Source: Aurantiochytrium sp. KH105
Taxonomy: Eukaryota; Sar; Bigyra; Thraustochytrida; Thraustochytriidae
Assembly (NCBI GenBank): GCA_003116975.1
Contig: BGKB01000044.1
Location: 570,940 to 634,939 of the forward strand
Direction: 5' to 3'
Length of the DNA: 64,000 bases
Shown here: in pieces, positions 1-10,350 of the stretch
Numbering within the stretch: the stretch's first letter is position 1
Layout: the number at the start of each line of letters is the position of its first letter
Position numbers and translations under genes: made by a program
The notes under the pieces: generated by a model
The model's input: the letters and a program-made list of their open reading frames with translations, nothing else
Told to the model about the DNA's origin: nothing
Databases searched by the model: none

Positions 1-376
1 CGGGAAGTCTCGGGCCAGAAGAAGAAGGAGAAGGGGGAGAAGACGCGGAGGGAGTCGCGCGGGGGTCCCGGCGTGCGTGTCACAGCGCAACGAGCGACGA
101 GGTCGCTCGCTCCGAGTCGGAGAGAGAATTGCAAAGAGCCTGCTCAACGAAAGCGCCTTTGTGCCGGTTTGTGCGACGCCCTTGTGCAAGGCAGGGAGGG
201 CGACGAGGCAGGCAAGGTAAAGAAAGAGCTCTTCAGGTGCATGTGTACACGCGGAGACGAGACGAGCAGCGTGCCTCAGGCTGCGACGGGACGGCGACAA
301 GGCAACAAGCGCAGCCAGCCGTGCGGTGTTCTGCGCCGAGAGAGCGCAGCTGCAGAGGCACCAAGGGACAACAAGA
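1..376. other. Left-end flank and 5' region of the first gene
   Basis: GC-rich, purine-rich DNA upstream of the first ATG I accept (377). Open frames run through it on both strands but have no recognisable protein character and lack good ATG starts. I see no tRNA, repeat array or promoter motif. It probably contains the promoter and 5' leader of the gene at 377-1690. Confidence 0.4.
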
Positions 377-1690
377 ATGGAGGTGCTCATCGTCGCCGGC
401 GAGCAGCCGACAGGACTGCACTACGCCTTGACGCTGTGCCGCGCCAAGGAGCGCAGGCAAGTGCCGGAGAGCAAGGATGGCCGGCAAATCATCGTCAAGG
501 TTCATGTCGTTGTCGACGGTCAGGTCTCTGAACGAGCACGCGCAGTAGAGCGCGCTGGTGAAGACTTTGTTGTGGACGGCGACAAGGTGAATACGAAAGG
601 TACGCTTTGCGTGCACCACGCTCAAGACTTTGACAAGGCAGACCTTGCCTGGGCCGAACGTTGCAAGCCCTTCTTTCTCATGCCGAGGCCCTGGGAGGTC
701 GCTCGCTGGACAGCGTGGGCGCGGGAACATGCGCAGCCCGGCACGGTCGTTGCCTGCATGCACCCGTGCCTGGACCATATTGGCAAAACCCTTGAGGTCT
801 TTGACGAGAAGAGCCAAATTTCCATCCTCTTTGGAGCGCCCTTTTACGCAGCCTCTTTTCGCAATGGAGACAATGCCGTTTGCGCATCAAGTCTTGGCTC
901 AATTCTACTTGCTCGCATTCCACGTGGAAAACAACATCTTTCCATGCAGACGCAGGCCATCGAAGCACCGGGCACACACAATCTTTGGTACCGCGACGAT
1001 ACGTACCGCAACAACTGGCTCTTCGGAACTTTTATGTGGCGTCTTTTCGACGCCTACGCAGCACTCTTGTTCGACCCTGCTCGGCCTCGCTCATTTCACG
1101 AACAACTCGCCGCAGATGGTGGTCTTCACCGCCGGGCCTTGCTCGCCCTCTTTGATGAGGCCCTTGTTCTCATTCCAAAGAAGGAGCGCTCGCTCATTGA
1201 ATTTGTTGGCTCGCCCCTCGCACTGAGCCTGTCTTCAACCCGCTTGCTTCTTCGCATGCCCGACCCAATCTTTAGCATGCTGCAGGGGCTGTGGCCCATG
1301 CTCACACTCACTGGCTTTGTCAGCTCTTGCAATGGTGTCCATCATGGCGATGCTGACGCGCTTCGGGCTGCCCCCTTTTTCAACGGGTTTGTTGTCGAGC
1401 AGACCAAGAAACTCATCGCAGACGGCCTCGCGGTTGCCACCGAGCCAAGCTTTAACGCTTTTCTTGTGGAGCAGTCTTCCAAGGCACACAAAGCTAAAGA
1501 GACCGCTGGCAAAATTCCTTTGCTTGCGCCCGCAGAGATTGAGCCGCATCTACAAAAGACGCCGCTGTTCTCGCTTCCCGTGGCGCTTTGCATCGTCCTC
1601 GCTGTGCTCGCGTGCATCTTCATCGTGCTGCCCGGGTGCTGCGCCGTTGCTCTCAACATCATTCTTCCCAACGAAGCCAAATTTCTCTAA
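377..1690 (+). CDS. Hypothetical protein with a C-terminal membrane anchor
   Basis: A 437-residue protein that I do not recognise. The reading frame is open further upstream to a GTG at 326, but the first ATG is at 377 and I start there. The N-terminus (MEVLIVAGEQPTG) has the hydrophobic strand followed by Gly-containing loop seen in Rossmann-type dinucleotide folds, and ketopantoate reductase-like enzymes are one conceivable relative. The loop lacks a clean GxGxxG, so this is only a weak hint. A long hydrophobic stretch near residues 397-425 (rich in L, A, I, V and C) followed by a short polar end looks like a tail anchor, which would place the bulk of the protein in the cytosol. No internal introns are needed. 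The next gene starts about 1 kb downstream on the same strand. Confidence 0.6.
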   Translation: MEVLIVAGEQPTGLHYALTLCRAKERRQVPESKDGRQIIVKVHVVVDGQVSERARAVERAGEDFVVDGDKVNTKGTLCVHHAQDFDKADLAWAERCKPFFLMPRPWEVARWTAWAREHAQPGTVVACMHPCLDHIGKTLEVFDEKSQISILFGAPFYAASFRNGDNAVCASSLGSILLARIPRGKQHLSMQTQAIEAPGTHNLWYRDDTYRNNWLFGTFMWRLFDAYAALLFDPARPRSFHEQLAADGGLHRRALLALFDEALVLIPKKERSLIEFVGSPLALSLSSTRLLLRMPDPIFSMLQGLWPMLTLTGFVSSCNGVHHGDADALRAAPFFNGFVVEQTKKLIADGLAVATEPSFNAFLVEQSSKAHKAKETAGKIPLLAPAEIEPHLQKTPLFSLPVALCIVLAVLACIFIVLPGCCAVALNIILPNEAKFL

Positions 1691-2727
1691 TGGTTTCCTA
1701 GTGCACTAGACCTCAATCACCACTGCCACTGAGACTGGATAATGACAACAAAATTGATGCTGATAATAATGATTGACAATGAGTCGGGGGATGAATGGGA
1801 CATTGCAAATGTGTCCCATCGTCCAAAAACGTTTTTTTTTCGGGCGATTGACCGCCTTTGGGGGGGAATGGAAAAAAGAAGGAGGTTTGCAGACGTGCGT
1901 GAATGGCCTTGGACAAAGAAGAGCATGACAACACAAAGCCAGCGCAAGCGTGCCCATCCTAGGCGGCCCATTGTCCTGTCTGATTTGCGGACAGACGAGG
2001 TCACGCGCTTTCGACTCCAGGCCTCGGATGGATGTACGTATAAATGACCTGCGATTGCGGGTCACGATGGAAATCTAGCGGCTCATGAGTTCCATCGACC
2101 GCCCGCGCATCTGCCTGCTGCAGCCTGCTAGCCTGCATGCGTCTCACTGTCAGTCAGCGAAAGCGCCTTTGTGTCTTCTCCCTCATTTCGTCTTTCTCCG
2201 CTCCAGTAAGAAACCATGGAAAGCGAACACTCTCCCCAGCAGGACCGGCATTGGCTCGGAAACCACGCTGTCTTCTCACTCACCGCCATGGGTTGACGAA
2301 GAACGAGATGCTGGAAGCAGGAGTCGGCCGTCCTCGCGTCCGAAAAGGCGAATGGTAGAGGAGAAGGCGGCCAATGTCTCATTCTCGGGACCATCTGAAG
2401 GGCAAGCAGCCATTGGCTTAGGTACAGCGGTGTGGTCCCACCCTGCCGAGCGCACAAGCGAGCGCCTTGTATGTGAATGTATTTATGGCATTCGTCTCGT
2501 CCGCGTAGCGAGCTGACCGCCACTGCCAAGGCAGACAGTGCATACGCGAGAGCGACGTCAAGCAAAAAGCCAAGCCACGGAGTGGCAGGCAACCTTGCAC
2601 GGTCGGGTAGCGGACCTCTTCAGTCGAGACGAGGTCGGCAATCCTCAGCAAATCGACGTCCGCAGCAGCAGCAGCAGCAGCAGCAGTGATAACTTCGGAG
2701 CGCCTACGCAGCGGAATTTCGAGCACG
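1691..2727. other. Intergenic region and BAR-gene leader
   Basis: About 1 kb between two plus-strand genes. It is less GC-rich than the coding sequence, with short T/G homopolymers near 1829-1866. Short frames on both strands have no convincing protein features. The last 65 bp carry a (CAG)8 run at 2663-2686. Confidence 0.5.
2663..2686 (+). repeat. (CAG)8 microsatellite
   Basis: Eight uninterrupted CAG units ending about 40 bp before the ATG of the BAR-domain gene, thus probably in its 5' UTR. An in-frame TGA-type stop in one frame immediately follows, so it is unlikely to encode polyglutamine. Confidence 0.9.
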
Positions 2728-4587
2728 ATGGTGGCTGGGGCCGGCGGAACCGGCGCAAGTCATGGGAACGGAGCGGGCCACAATGCCAACAACGGAGGCG
2801 TTGTCACGACGCTGAAGAAGACCAAACGACGCACTACAGAGAAGATCTTGCAAAAGCTAGGGGCAAGCGAACCGGCGCATGACGACAAGGAATTCAATGA
2901 GTTGCATGGCGAGTTCGCCGACACGCACAAAGAAATTCTTTTGCTCTTGAGCAAGTTTCAGCTTTACGTAGAAGCCATTGAAAAATGGCAAAGATGCGGC
3001 GAGGCTCTGGCTAAAGAGGTGGGCAGCTTTGTCGCAAACGGGCAGGACCACGAATGCGAGGCCCGCAAGGGTTTGGAGGAGGTGCACTCATGCTTTGCCG
3101 CAACGCAGGATGAAATGAGCGCAATCTGTAGCAACCTCGTCGACAAGTGGAGCGTCCAGATTCTTAGCCCCCTGCGTGATGTGGCTTTCAAGCTCAACAA
3201 CACCGTCAAGGACAAGGTCGCCGAGCGCGCTGCGGACAAGATCGACTTTGATGTGTATCGGCGACGTGCCAAGTCGCTCGCGGGCCAAGCTGGGTCTAAA
3301 GGCGCAAAGCAGCGTGAAGCGCAAAAGAATTTTTCAAAGCTGAGCGCCACGCAACAGCGCTACGAAGAGAACGATGCCTTTTTGCTCGAACAGTTCCGAC
3401 GCATGCGGGAGGAGCGCTCTCTCGTCGTGCTGCACGAGCTTGCACTCTCTGTCCACTTTCAGAATGAGTTCGTCAAGTCCATGCAACGCGTCTCGCGCGA
3501 TTGCTTTCAAGACACCCTGGAGGCATACTTGCCCGACGAGGAAGTAGAAGGCTACGAGAAGCGCAGGAACCAATGGGTCGTCAAGGGTGGCACACAGGCT
3601 CAAAAGGCTGCAGGGTACGACACTGTCGGTGCTCTTGCCGAATCGGGCAAACATTTTGCAGGCAAAGGCCCGAAGCATTACGCACGGAATGCGCCAAGAG
3701 GCAAGCAGGTTTTTCTCAAGAATATTGGTCGACAGCTCTCAATGGAGCGCAAGCAGCCAACAGGGAAAAAGACCGACTTTGTCCTTCCCAACAAAGAGGA
3801 GCTCACCGACATTAGTATTGTCTCTTACAAGAGCACATTGCCTCTCGAAGCTCCCGTCACGCCAGTGCATCTAAAGTCCAAGAGTTCGACGCAGGGAGGA
3901 TTTCCTCTGCCCGATGATGCATCTACAACGGACCAGGACAGCGCTGCCGAAGACCAAGACGCCGGTAATGTGTCGCATGAAGATTCCGCTGGCGAGACGC
4001 ATGAAGCAGATCTTAGTGCAGTCGAGGAGGAAGATGATGTCAATTACTTGTCGTCCGCCAAGAGTGGCGCCTTGCACACCACGAGCTCAGAGCACACCAT
4101 CGAAACCGTCGACACGGATGACGACGACATGAACGATGAAGAAGGTGAAGGCGAGGAGGAAGCGATGGGCGAGGCTGCCCAGGATCTCACCGACGAAGTT
4201 AAAATTGTCAAGGAGGGACGTGCCGAGAGCGTTGAAAGCGAGAACCCCTCCTCCGATGCACAAGCGTCAGACCTGACCGCCACCAGTCTCCCAGAACCTG
4301 AGAAACAGTCGTCCAGCCTTCACGAGGAGGCAGACAACGTTGACGGATCGCAGCAAGACGCGCAAATGAACGATAGGCCTGATGCCCATGACGAAGGTGA
4401 AGAAGACTATGAAGACGACTTTGAAGAGGCAGAGACAACGAGCTCTGTCGATGCAGCTGCGACCGGTGCGGGCCACTCCAGCACGCTAAGCGCAGATAAG
4501 AATATCGTCCGAGTTATGGACATTGATTGCATGATGGCCCCAGGATCGCAAGAAATTCCGTCGCAACACAACACGACAACAGCATAA
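2728..4587 (+). CDS. BAR-domain protein (amphiphysin/Rvs167-like) with long acidic tail
   Basis: A 619-residue protein. After a Gly/Ala-rich start, a basic segment (TTLKKTKRRTTEKILQKLG, near residues 27-46) leads into a helical BAR-type domain covering roughly residues 45-270, with amphiphysin-like heptads (GEFADTHKEILLLLSKFQLY; AFLLEQFRRMREERS). BAR proteins dimerise into a curved module that senses or shapes membranes in endocytosis and vesicle budding. The rest (about 300-619) is low complexity and strongly acidic. I see no SH3 domain, unlike classical amphiphysin and Rvs167. The start is the first ATG (2728); the upstream frame begins with GTG only. The gene converges on the RING/IBR-like gene with a 117-bp spacer. 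Confidence 0.8.
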   Translation: MVAGAGGTGASHGNGAGHNANNGGVVTTLKKTKRRTTEKILQKLGASEPAHDDKEFNELHGEFADTHKEILLLLSKFQLYVEAIEKWQRCGEALAKEVGSFVANGQDHECEARKGLEEVHSCFAATQDEMSAICSNLVDKWSVQILSPLRDVAFKLNNTVKDKVAERAADKIDFDVYRRRAKSLAGQAGSKGAKQREAQKNFSKLSATQQRYEENDAFLLEQFRRMREERSLVVLHELALSVHFQNEFVKSMQRVSRDCFQDTLEAYLPDEEVEGYEKRRNQWVVKGGTQAQKAAGYDTVGALAESGKHFAGKGPKHYARNAPRGKQVFLKNIGRQLSMERKQPTGKKTDFVLPNKEELTDISIVSYKSTLPLEAPVTPVHLKSKSSTQGGFPLPDDASTTDQDSAAEDQDAGNVSHEDSAGETHEADLSAVEEEDDVNYLSSAKSGALHTTSSEHTIETVDTDDDDMNDEEGEGEEEAMGEAAQDLTDEVKIVKEGRAESVESENPSSDAQASDLTATSLPEPEKQSSSLHEEADNVDGSQQDAQMNDRPDAHDEGEEDYEDDFEEAETTSSVDAAATGAGHSSTLSADKNIVRVMDIDCMMAPGSQEIPSQHNTTTA

Positions 4588-4704
4588 GAAGAAGAAGAGG
4601 AGGAGGAGTAACAAATTATAAAAAAAAGTGTATGACATCATCATTCTTCTTCTCGTTCTTGCAGAGCAGCTAATTCAAAAAAGAAATCAAACAAAGACTT
4701 TGCA

Positions 4705-7491
4705 TCAATCGAGGACGAGAATTTCGTCACTCGAGGAGGCCGCCTTCTTCCGTTTGGTGTTTCTCGGGGCCTTTGTCACGGGAAGTCTGATCGGGCCGAG
4801 GTCACCAATGAGCTCGGGAGTTAGCTTCTTGAAGAGGTCAGCCTGGACCTCTGGGGACTCGCTCTTCACGTAGTCCTTCCAGTAAGCCTCGAGCTGTCGC
4901 TTCTTCCGACGTCGTGTGGCTTCTTGAAACTGATCCATTGTGCCATAGTATCCCGCAGGCGCATTTCTGTTTGCATTAGCAGCCGCAAAGCGATGTGCAT
5001 TTCTCCTGGAGCTTGCATCATTGTTCAGATTTGCAGAGCAATATGCGACATGGGCATGGGCATCTGCGCCCGTGTCAGTGAGACACCATCCACAAAATGT
5101 ACTTTTGGGCCGACATCGCGTGCAGGTGAGGGCAAAGCAGCCAGTGAACTCGCTAAAGGCGTGCCCGCCCTGCGGGCACTTGAGCGTGAGAATGTTTTCA
5201 GTAATGTGTGTAAAGTGCTTGTCCACTTTGGAGTTGTGCGACCCGGCACGTTGGATCTCGGCCTCCATCCGCTTGCGCTTGCGTTCCATATCGGACTGCA
5301 TGGAGATGACGACCTCTTCCTCGACGGAACGCTTGACAGCGGCAAGGAATTGCATGAGCGTTTCTTTGGAGACAAATTTGAGTACATCTGCAGAAGGAAT
5401 GGGTGGCGCATCGCATGTAGGGTCATAACAAGGAATCTCGCCCTTGGCATCGCGCAACCGACTGTCGTTGCCTACCTCGGACACTGCCTTGACGTGCGAC
5501 TCGAGGCAGGTTTTGCACATAAAGTGGCCTTTCGCGCACTGCGCGCCTTCGTCAAGGGGCGACGTGTCGCCACAGATATCGCAGTCGCGAGCAGGGATCA
5601 GAAGCGAGAGCGGCAGCCGGTCTTTAAAAGGGTCAAGGTCCAACGCGGCAAACGCTTCTGGCCTGCAGATTTCGTCGAGGATGTTGATCCACCCTTGATC
5701 CATGAGAAGCTCCGGAAAGTGTTGGGTGGCCTGCGTCACAAGTTTCTGGCGCTCGTTCAAAATGCGATCGATCAGCGGGCCCAATTTGTTCTGAGCCTGG
5801 GCTTTGAGCTCACGTAACTTCTCGCGCTCCTCTTCAATGCTTGATTTGACGCTCTTGGCCGGCATGCTGGAGGACGAGCTCGATGATGAAGAAGATGACG
5901 AGGACGAGGACGAGGATGAAACAGAAGTACGGTGGACGCTTCCTGCGCTTTTGTGCACGTCATTCCCGCCGTCGCCAATCTCGGACTCGTCATCGTACTG
6001 ACTTGCGTGTTCCCGATGGCGAAGTTCTAGTTCGAGATCCTCCACTACTCTCTTTTGTTCTGTGACTTTGTGGTTGAGCGTTCGAAGCTCTTTGTACAAA
6101 CTCTTGATTGCGCTGAGACTATAACGCGATCGCGAAGCTTCTTCAAAGGACTTAATTTCCTGTTCTTTTGTTGTCCAAGCCGTGCGCAGTTTTGTGGCTC
6201 GTCGTAAAAGCTGGCTGCAATATGCCTCGATGCGTCCAATTGCATCGCGCATACTCTCCAGAGGAAGAGTGTCCAACAGGCCGGTTCCCGTACTGACCTT
6301 TTTCAGCGCGGTCAACTCAGTATCAATGGCCTCATTGAGCTCGCCTATGAGCGCGATGACCTCTTGAGACACTTCCGAAGCCTCAGAGGAAAAGAAGATG
6401 TGCGTGAGTAAGCCTTCCTGCGCCTTGACCTTGGCCATGAGATTGTCCGTGTTGTGTCGGAGCGCCTTAAAGTCGTTCTGGCCATCCCAAATACGTTTCT
6501 GGTGCAACACCCAGCTGCTGAGGTCCATGCATCCACGAAAGGACTTGGTTTGTACGTTTCTGGGCAGATCCGCTTTCTTGCCGTGCACGGACACGGCGGC
6601 GTCAGCAAGGGCCGTCCCGAGGTCGCGCAATTCTTTGATGGCATCTTCGAGCTTTGAGGCCATATCATCTACGCTGTCGAAATCGGTCCGATTCGTTTCG
6701 ATGACGTCTCGAAGTTGAATCAGCACCTCTCCGCGTGCCGCATTGCGCTCCCTTACAAGTGCTCGGACACGGTCGCGTTCGTCACTTCGAGAATCATTCT
6801 GCGAATTCCCCCTGTCGTTTCTGTCTTCTGCCGGGTCTTCGGAGTCGCTCCCCTCGCTGCCGAACAAGATAGGGTCATTGTCGGACTCTCCGATATCACT
6901 TCTGTCGCTGCCTCCAGAAGGGCTGTCCTTGTTTTTGATGCGTTGTTGAATTTGTGCATAGCGCTTCATATCCACATCGGCCTGATGAAGAGCGGCGTCA
7001 AGTTTCTCTGCCTTTTCTGCTCCAGGTTCTAGCGCATTGATCTCGGACAAATGTTTCTCGCAGGCCTGCCATAGACTTGCATTGACCTTGCAACCTTCAG
7101 GAAATGGCCCTTGCTGTCGGACACGACATCTGAGTCCGCGCAAGCGAGCAAAGGCTGCCATGGCCTTGGCTAGGTCAATCTGGGCTTCGTCTTGGGCAGA
7201 CAACTCCCACTCGCGTTCGTCATAGGCGCGCACAGCATTTCTGGCCAAATAGTCGCGTTCTTGCAGCAATCTGTCGCGTTGTTTGATGAGCGCGCGCCTC
7301 GACGACGAGGAGGATGATGAAGACTGTAACCTGGACGTCGAAGCTGAAGACTCGAAAGAGACATCTGACACGCTGGCATTCTCTTGCTTGACTTTAAAGG
7401 TGTTGTCGCCGCCGGCGGCGTTGTCGTCGTCATCAAGACAGACCAGCGAGTCGTGGAGCACGCCGCCTGCGAGGTCGATGACCTCGCCCAT
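4705..7491 (-). CDS. Large coiled-coil protein with C-terminal RING and IBR-like zinc clusters (putative RBR-type E3 ligase)
   Basis: A 928-residue protein starting at the first ATG (7491). The frame stays open upstream to 7719 through a Pro/Ser-rich stretch but without another ATG, so that part is likely 5' UTR. The first two thirds are charged, helical and coiled-coil-like, with a long polyserine tract (codons around 5868-5920). Near residue 635 a RING-like cluster begins (CDICGD, then C-x3-H-x2-C-x2-C, then IPCYDPTC). Near 770-815 an IBR/RING2-like cluster follows (KCPQGGHAF, GCFALTCTRC, FCGWC, H and a final C). The order RING, helical spacer, IBR-like cluster is that of RBR ubiquitin ligases, in which a Cys in RING2 takes ubiquitin before transfer. 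Only one IBR-like cluster is evident, so it may be a shortened or divergent RBR. The C-terminus is basic (TKRKKAASSS). Confidence 0.7.
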   Translation of the reverse strand: MGEVIDLAGGVLHDSLVCLDDDDNAAGGDNTFKVKQENASVSDVSFESSASTSRLQSSSSSSSSRRALIKQRDRLLQERDYLARNAVRAYDEREWELSAQDEAQIDLAKAMAAFARLRGLRCRVRQQGPFPEGCKVNASLWQACEKHLSEINALEPGAEKAEKLDAALHQADVDMKRYAQIQQRIKNKDSPSGGSDRSDIGESDNDPILFGSEGSDSEDPAEDRNDRGNSQNDSRSDERDRVRALVRERNAARGEVLIQLRDVIETNRTDFDSVDDMASKLEDAIKELRDLGTALADAAVSVHGKKADLPRNVQTKSFRGCMDLSSWVLHQKRIWDGQNDFKALRHNTDNLMAKVKAQEGLLTHIFFSSEASEVSQEVIALIGELNEAIDTELTALKKVSTGTGLLDTLPLESMRDAIGRIEAYCSQLLRRATKLRTAWTTKEQEIKSFEEASRSRYSLSAIKSLYKELRTLNHKVTEQKRVVEDLELELRHREHASQYDDESEIGDGGNDVHKSAGSVHRTSVSSSSSSSSSSSSSSSSSSMPAKSVKSSIEEEREKLRELKAQAQNKLGPLIDRILNERQKLVTQATQHFPELLMDQGWINILDEICRPEAFAALDLDPFKDRLPLSLLIPARDCDICGDTSPLDEGAQCAKGHFMCKTCLESHVKAVSEVGNDSRLRDAKGEIPCYDPTCDAPPIPSADVLKFVSKETLMQFLAAVKRSVEEEVVISMQSDMERKRKRMEAEIQRAGSHNSKVDKHFTHITENILTLKCPQGGHAFSEFTGCFALTCTRCRPKSTFCGWCLTDTGADAHAHVAYCSANLNNDASSRRNAHRFAAANANRNAPAGYYGTMDQFQEATRRRKKRQLEAYWKDYVKSESPEVQADLFKKLTPELIGDLGPIRLPVTKAPRNTKRKKAASSSDEILVLD

Positions 7492-8200
7492 CCTTCTGCC
7501 TGTGTTTGTATGACTTGCGGCGCTGCTCGAGGTGGTGGTGCTGGTGCGCAAACTTTGCTCTCCTTCTCTCAAGGGCGGTGGAGGCGGAGACGGTGGAGGC
7601 GAAGGCGAAGGCGAAGGCGAAGGCGAAGGCAACGGGGCCCTCTCGTCGGAGGTTGAGTTGCCGATTTTGCTGGGCCACGCTGGGCGTCTCCGCTCTCGGC
7701 CTGCCCAGGGGAAAAGCACAAGCGCAGCACAGGCCGCTGCGTACCGAGTGCAGCTCCTACCGCGGGCCCGCGTTGTCTGTCAACGCGCGCACGCTGCTGC
7801 GATTGCCGGTCTGCGGACGACAACCTCCCTCTCTCCCCCTTTCTTTTCTTTCTCTCTTTTGTCTCTGCAAGTAGAGACGCTCTCGCCCCGCTCTTGCCGC
7901 ATTCTCTACTTGCCGCTTCCCTTTTCTCCACTTGCTCAGCGCTATAATTCTCTTTCGGGACGGAGACCCCTGCGTTTCTCCGAAACCCGAGACTCGGAGG
8001 AAATCGTGTCATGCGAGCGCTCTGAGAGCGCCGCGCTCTCCCGATGAGCGTGTGCAGAATCATGATAAGCAGTGTAACTTACAGGAGATCAGCACGACGG
8101 CCAGTCACCGGGTGGGAGAGAGCAGCACGTGATCCGGCCAGCCAGCCAGCCAGCTAGCCAGCAAGCCAACAAGTCTCAGGCGAGAGATTCATCTGGATGG
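7492..8200. promoter_or_regulatory. 5' leader and promoter region of the RING/IBR gene
   Basis: Contains a (GAAGGC)5 hexanucleotide repeat at 7601-7630, a pyrimidine-rich stretch around 7820-7930 (purine-rich on the gene's sense strand), and a CCAG/CCAGC-type repeat near 8136-8170. No TATA box is evident. The region is assigned as regulatory by position only. Confidence 0.45.
7601..7630 (+). repeat. (GAAGGC)5 hexanucleotide repeat
   Basis: Five exact units, about 110 bp upstream of the ATG of the minus-strand RING/IBR gene. On the sense strand it would encode Pro-Ser repeats if the longer non-ATG frame were translated. Confidence 0.9.
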
Positions 8201-9429
8201 ACTTGCCGAAGCGGCCTCGTTGCGCGATTTGCATGGACCAACAACAGCGTGAAGCAGAAAGCAGAAAACGACACCATTCAGGGGAACACTTATCATTTTC
8301 AAAAGAAAGACTAAGACTTGATCTGGTCCTGGGCATCAGTGATGCCTTGGCGTTCTATAGAAGTGGACTTGTCTCATCTGTGACGGCCACGCAGACAGTT
8401 GTTGGTGCATCGTTTGTTTATTTTGGAGAAAACCCTTGTGATAAGGAGTTGGGCTCTAGTAACCCGCAGTATAGTACGGTTGATTGGCAAGCCTCTCATT
8501 GAAGTAGAGTAGACCCCCAAAAAAAGACATCTTCGCGGAGCAATGGCTGATGCATGGCGCACGTGAGTGAGTCAATTTGTTCAAGCATACGTACACGACC
8601 TAACATAAGTCTTCACAGTCCCTGCTTATTCAACTTCCGCTCAGATATCGTAAATAAATACATCTCTTGCAATCTCAGGTTGAGTAAGGCGACGTCGCTC
8701 GCGACAAAATCGGAGGTACAGAACAATTTTTATACACGTTTGCTTTCATGCGATGTCGGCTCTATAGTAGGGTTTCGTCATGTTCTGCCGCTCGCGTCGC
8801 CGCCTCAAGCTCTCGCTCCGTCGGATACACTCGGCAGAGCACTACGCCGCTGAAGGAGAGCACCACGATCGCAGCTGCAAATCCCAAATGCAGGCACGAT
8901 GTCATGGCGCCTTTCGCATGTCTCCCACACTTCTATCGATCGCCACTTTCATGGCCCTCATCTCTAACGTACTCGATTAAGCAGGCATTTGAAAACGTAA
9001 CAAGAAGCGCCCTTTGCGATTGTCATCAATCGCTCGAAATTGTCTTTGATTACATTTCTAGTTTGCCAACTACGCTTTGCAATTCTTCATCTGGCTTACG
9101 ATTTGAGGGTTTGCTCAACGCGTGCGTTTGGCAATCATCTTTCGGGCTTGTGCAAATGGGGTCTGCTGGCCGTGCCGCTCACTCTCTCTTCTCCTTCTCC
9201 AAAGCGACGATAATGAGCACAAGAGAGGCTTTAACGAATGGCCATGAGCGCGCTTGTATCACTCGCTCTTTGCGACACGAGCCCTTTGCCACTGACGCCA
9301 GCACGTCTTGCGTCCTCAAATCGCAGGCCTCAGAAGTGAACAGCATTCTAGCGGGATGGACATGGTTCGATTTGTCAAGCAGTCGATCGATGCCTATTTT
9401 CTGCCAAAGCTTGGATGTAGGTGTATTCA
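8201..9429. other. Gene-free DNA of lower GC content
   Basis: Visibly richer in A/T than the flanking genes. A frame at 8197-8502 shows the string CAICM but no further zinc ligands. A 257-codon frame at 8748-9521 has no homology I can recognise and an irregular composition. I see no RNA gene. Confidence 0.5.
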
Positions 9430-10350
9430 CTGCTCCGCAGCTGGCATCTCACTGTTTGCGCAAGGAAGCTCTCGGTCCTTGCAGCTCACGTCTTTCAGTC
9501 TCTCGGGTCCCTATAAACTGAAGGTGATGGGAAGTAAAAACGAGAACGTGATCCTTTGAGTATCGAGGTGCTAGAAAAGAAGGCAAGATGTGCGGCCGTG
9601 TACCCTCACCTGACCCCTCATTTGCGCAAGGGCGTTTTCGCGACTTGCGGCTCGTGTCTTTCACAGGCAATCCTTGGAAATTGTAAGTTCTGATGTGAGA
9701 AAGTAGAACGAGAATGGATCATTTTCGGATCGAGGCCTGCGACACCTGCTGCTGCCGTGATTTCAGTCAACAAGAGTTCATTAGAGCGACCGCGGACTCC
9801 CTTGTTGCGCAAAGACACTTGGAGTGCTTGCGACGCGTGTCTTTCACGCCTTGGATAGGCAAACGTAGGCCATGAGTGTGAAAGAGTGAAAATGTGTTGC
9901 AAGAAAGAGTCACGCAAAGCTAGGTGCGCCAATCGATGTCTGGGTGGCATATCTGGGCCCATCTACAAAACGCTTGGATGTGCGGGTGTGCCCTTGCACA
10001 GCTCTTTGCTTGCGCAAGAGTCTTCATATGACTTGCGACTCAGGTCTTTCAGTCCCTGAAAACTGTTGGTCTTGCATGAGTGGGAGAACGAGAATGGATC
10101 GATCTCGGATCGCCAAGTGACAGGCTTAGTACTGAATGGATGTCTGCCTGCCTCAATGTTTCTTGCAAATGATTGGATACCTGGTGGCTGTGCGCTTAAT
10201 TTGCGTGCCATCAATGTTTGCCCAAGGGTTGTCCCAGTGACTTGCGCTTGGTTCAAACTTCGAAGTGGACAGAGAGACCCTGTTGTCTGGTCGTCTTAAT
10301 GAACCACGGAACGAAGACGGATCGGTCACGGATCGCTGACCCATCTGAGC
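9430..10350. repeat. Decayed tandem-repeat (satellite-like) array
   Basis: At least four, probably five, diverged direct copies of a unit about 165-205 bp long. Each copy has a TTTGCGCAAG-like box, then a GCGACTCGTGTCTTTCA-like box (tcttt cores at about 9491, 9657, 9840 and 10045, with a weaker copy near 10250), a CCTTGGAAACTG-like stretch, then GAGAACGAGAATGGATC and TCGGATCG. Copies differ by many substitutions and small indels, so the array is old. No ORF or terminal inverted repeat is associated. It could be a degenerated satellite or remains of a non-autonomous element. Confidence 0.7.

Noticed and set aside
7492-7719. N-terminal Pro-Ser extension of the RING/IBR protein
   Set aside because: The frame is open but has no ATG; the Pro-Ser stretch comes from a GAAGGC repeat.
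8197-8502. 101-codon frame with CAICM reminiscent of a RING finger
   Set aside because: No further zinc ligands follow and the composition is irregular; chance match.
8748-9521. 257-codon frame in lower-GC DNA
   Set aside because: No recognisable domain or coding-like periodicity, and it runs into the tandem-repeat array.
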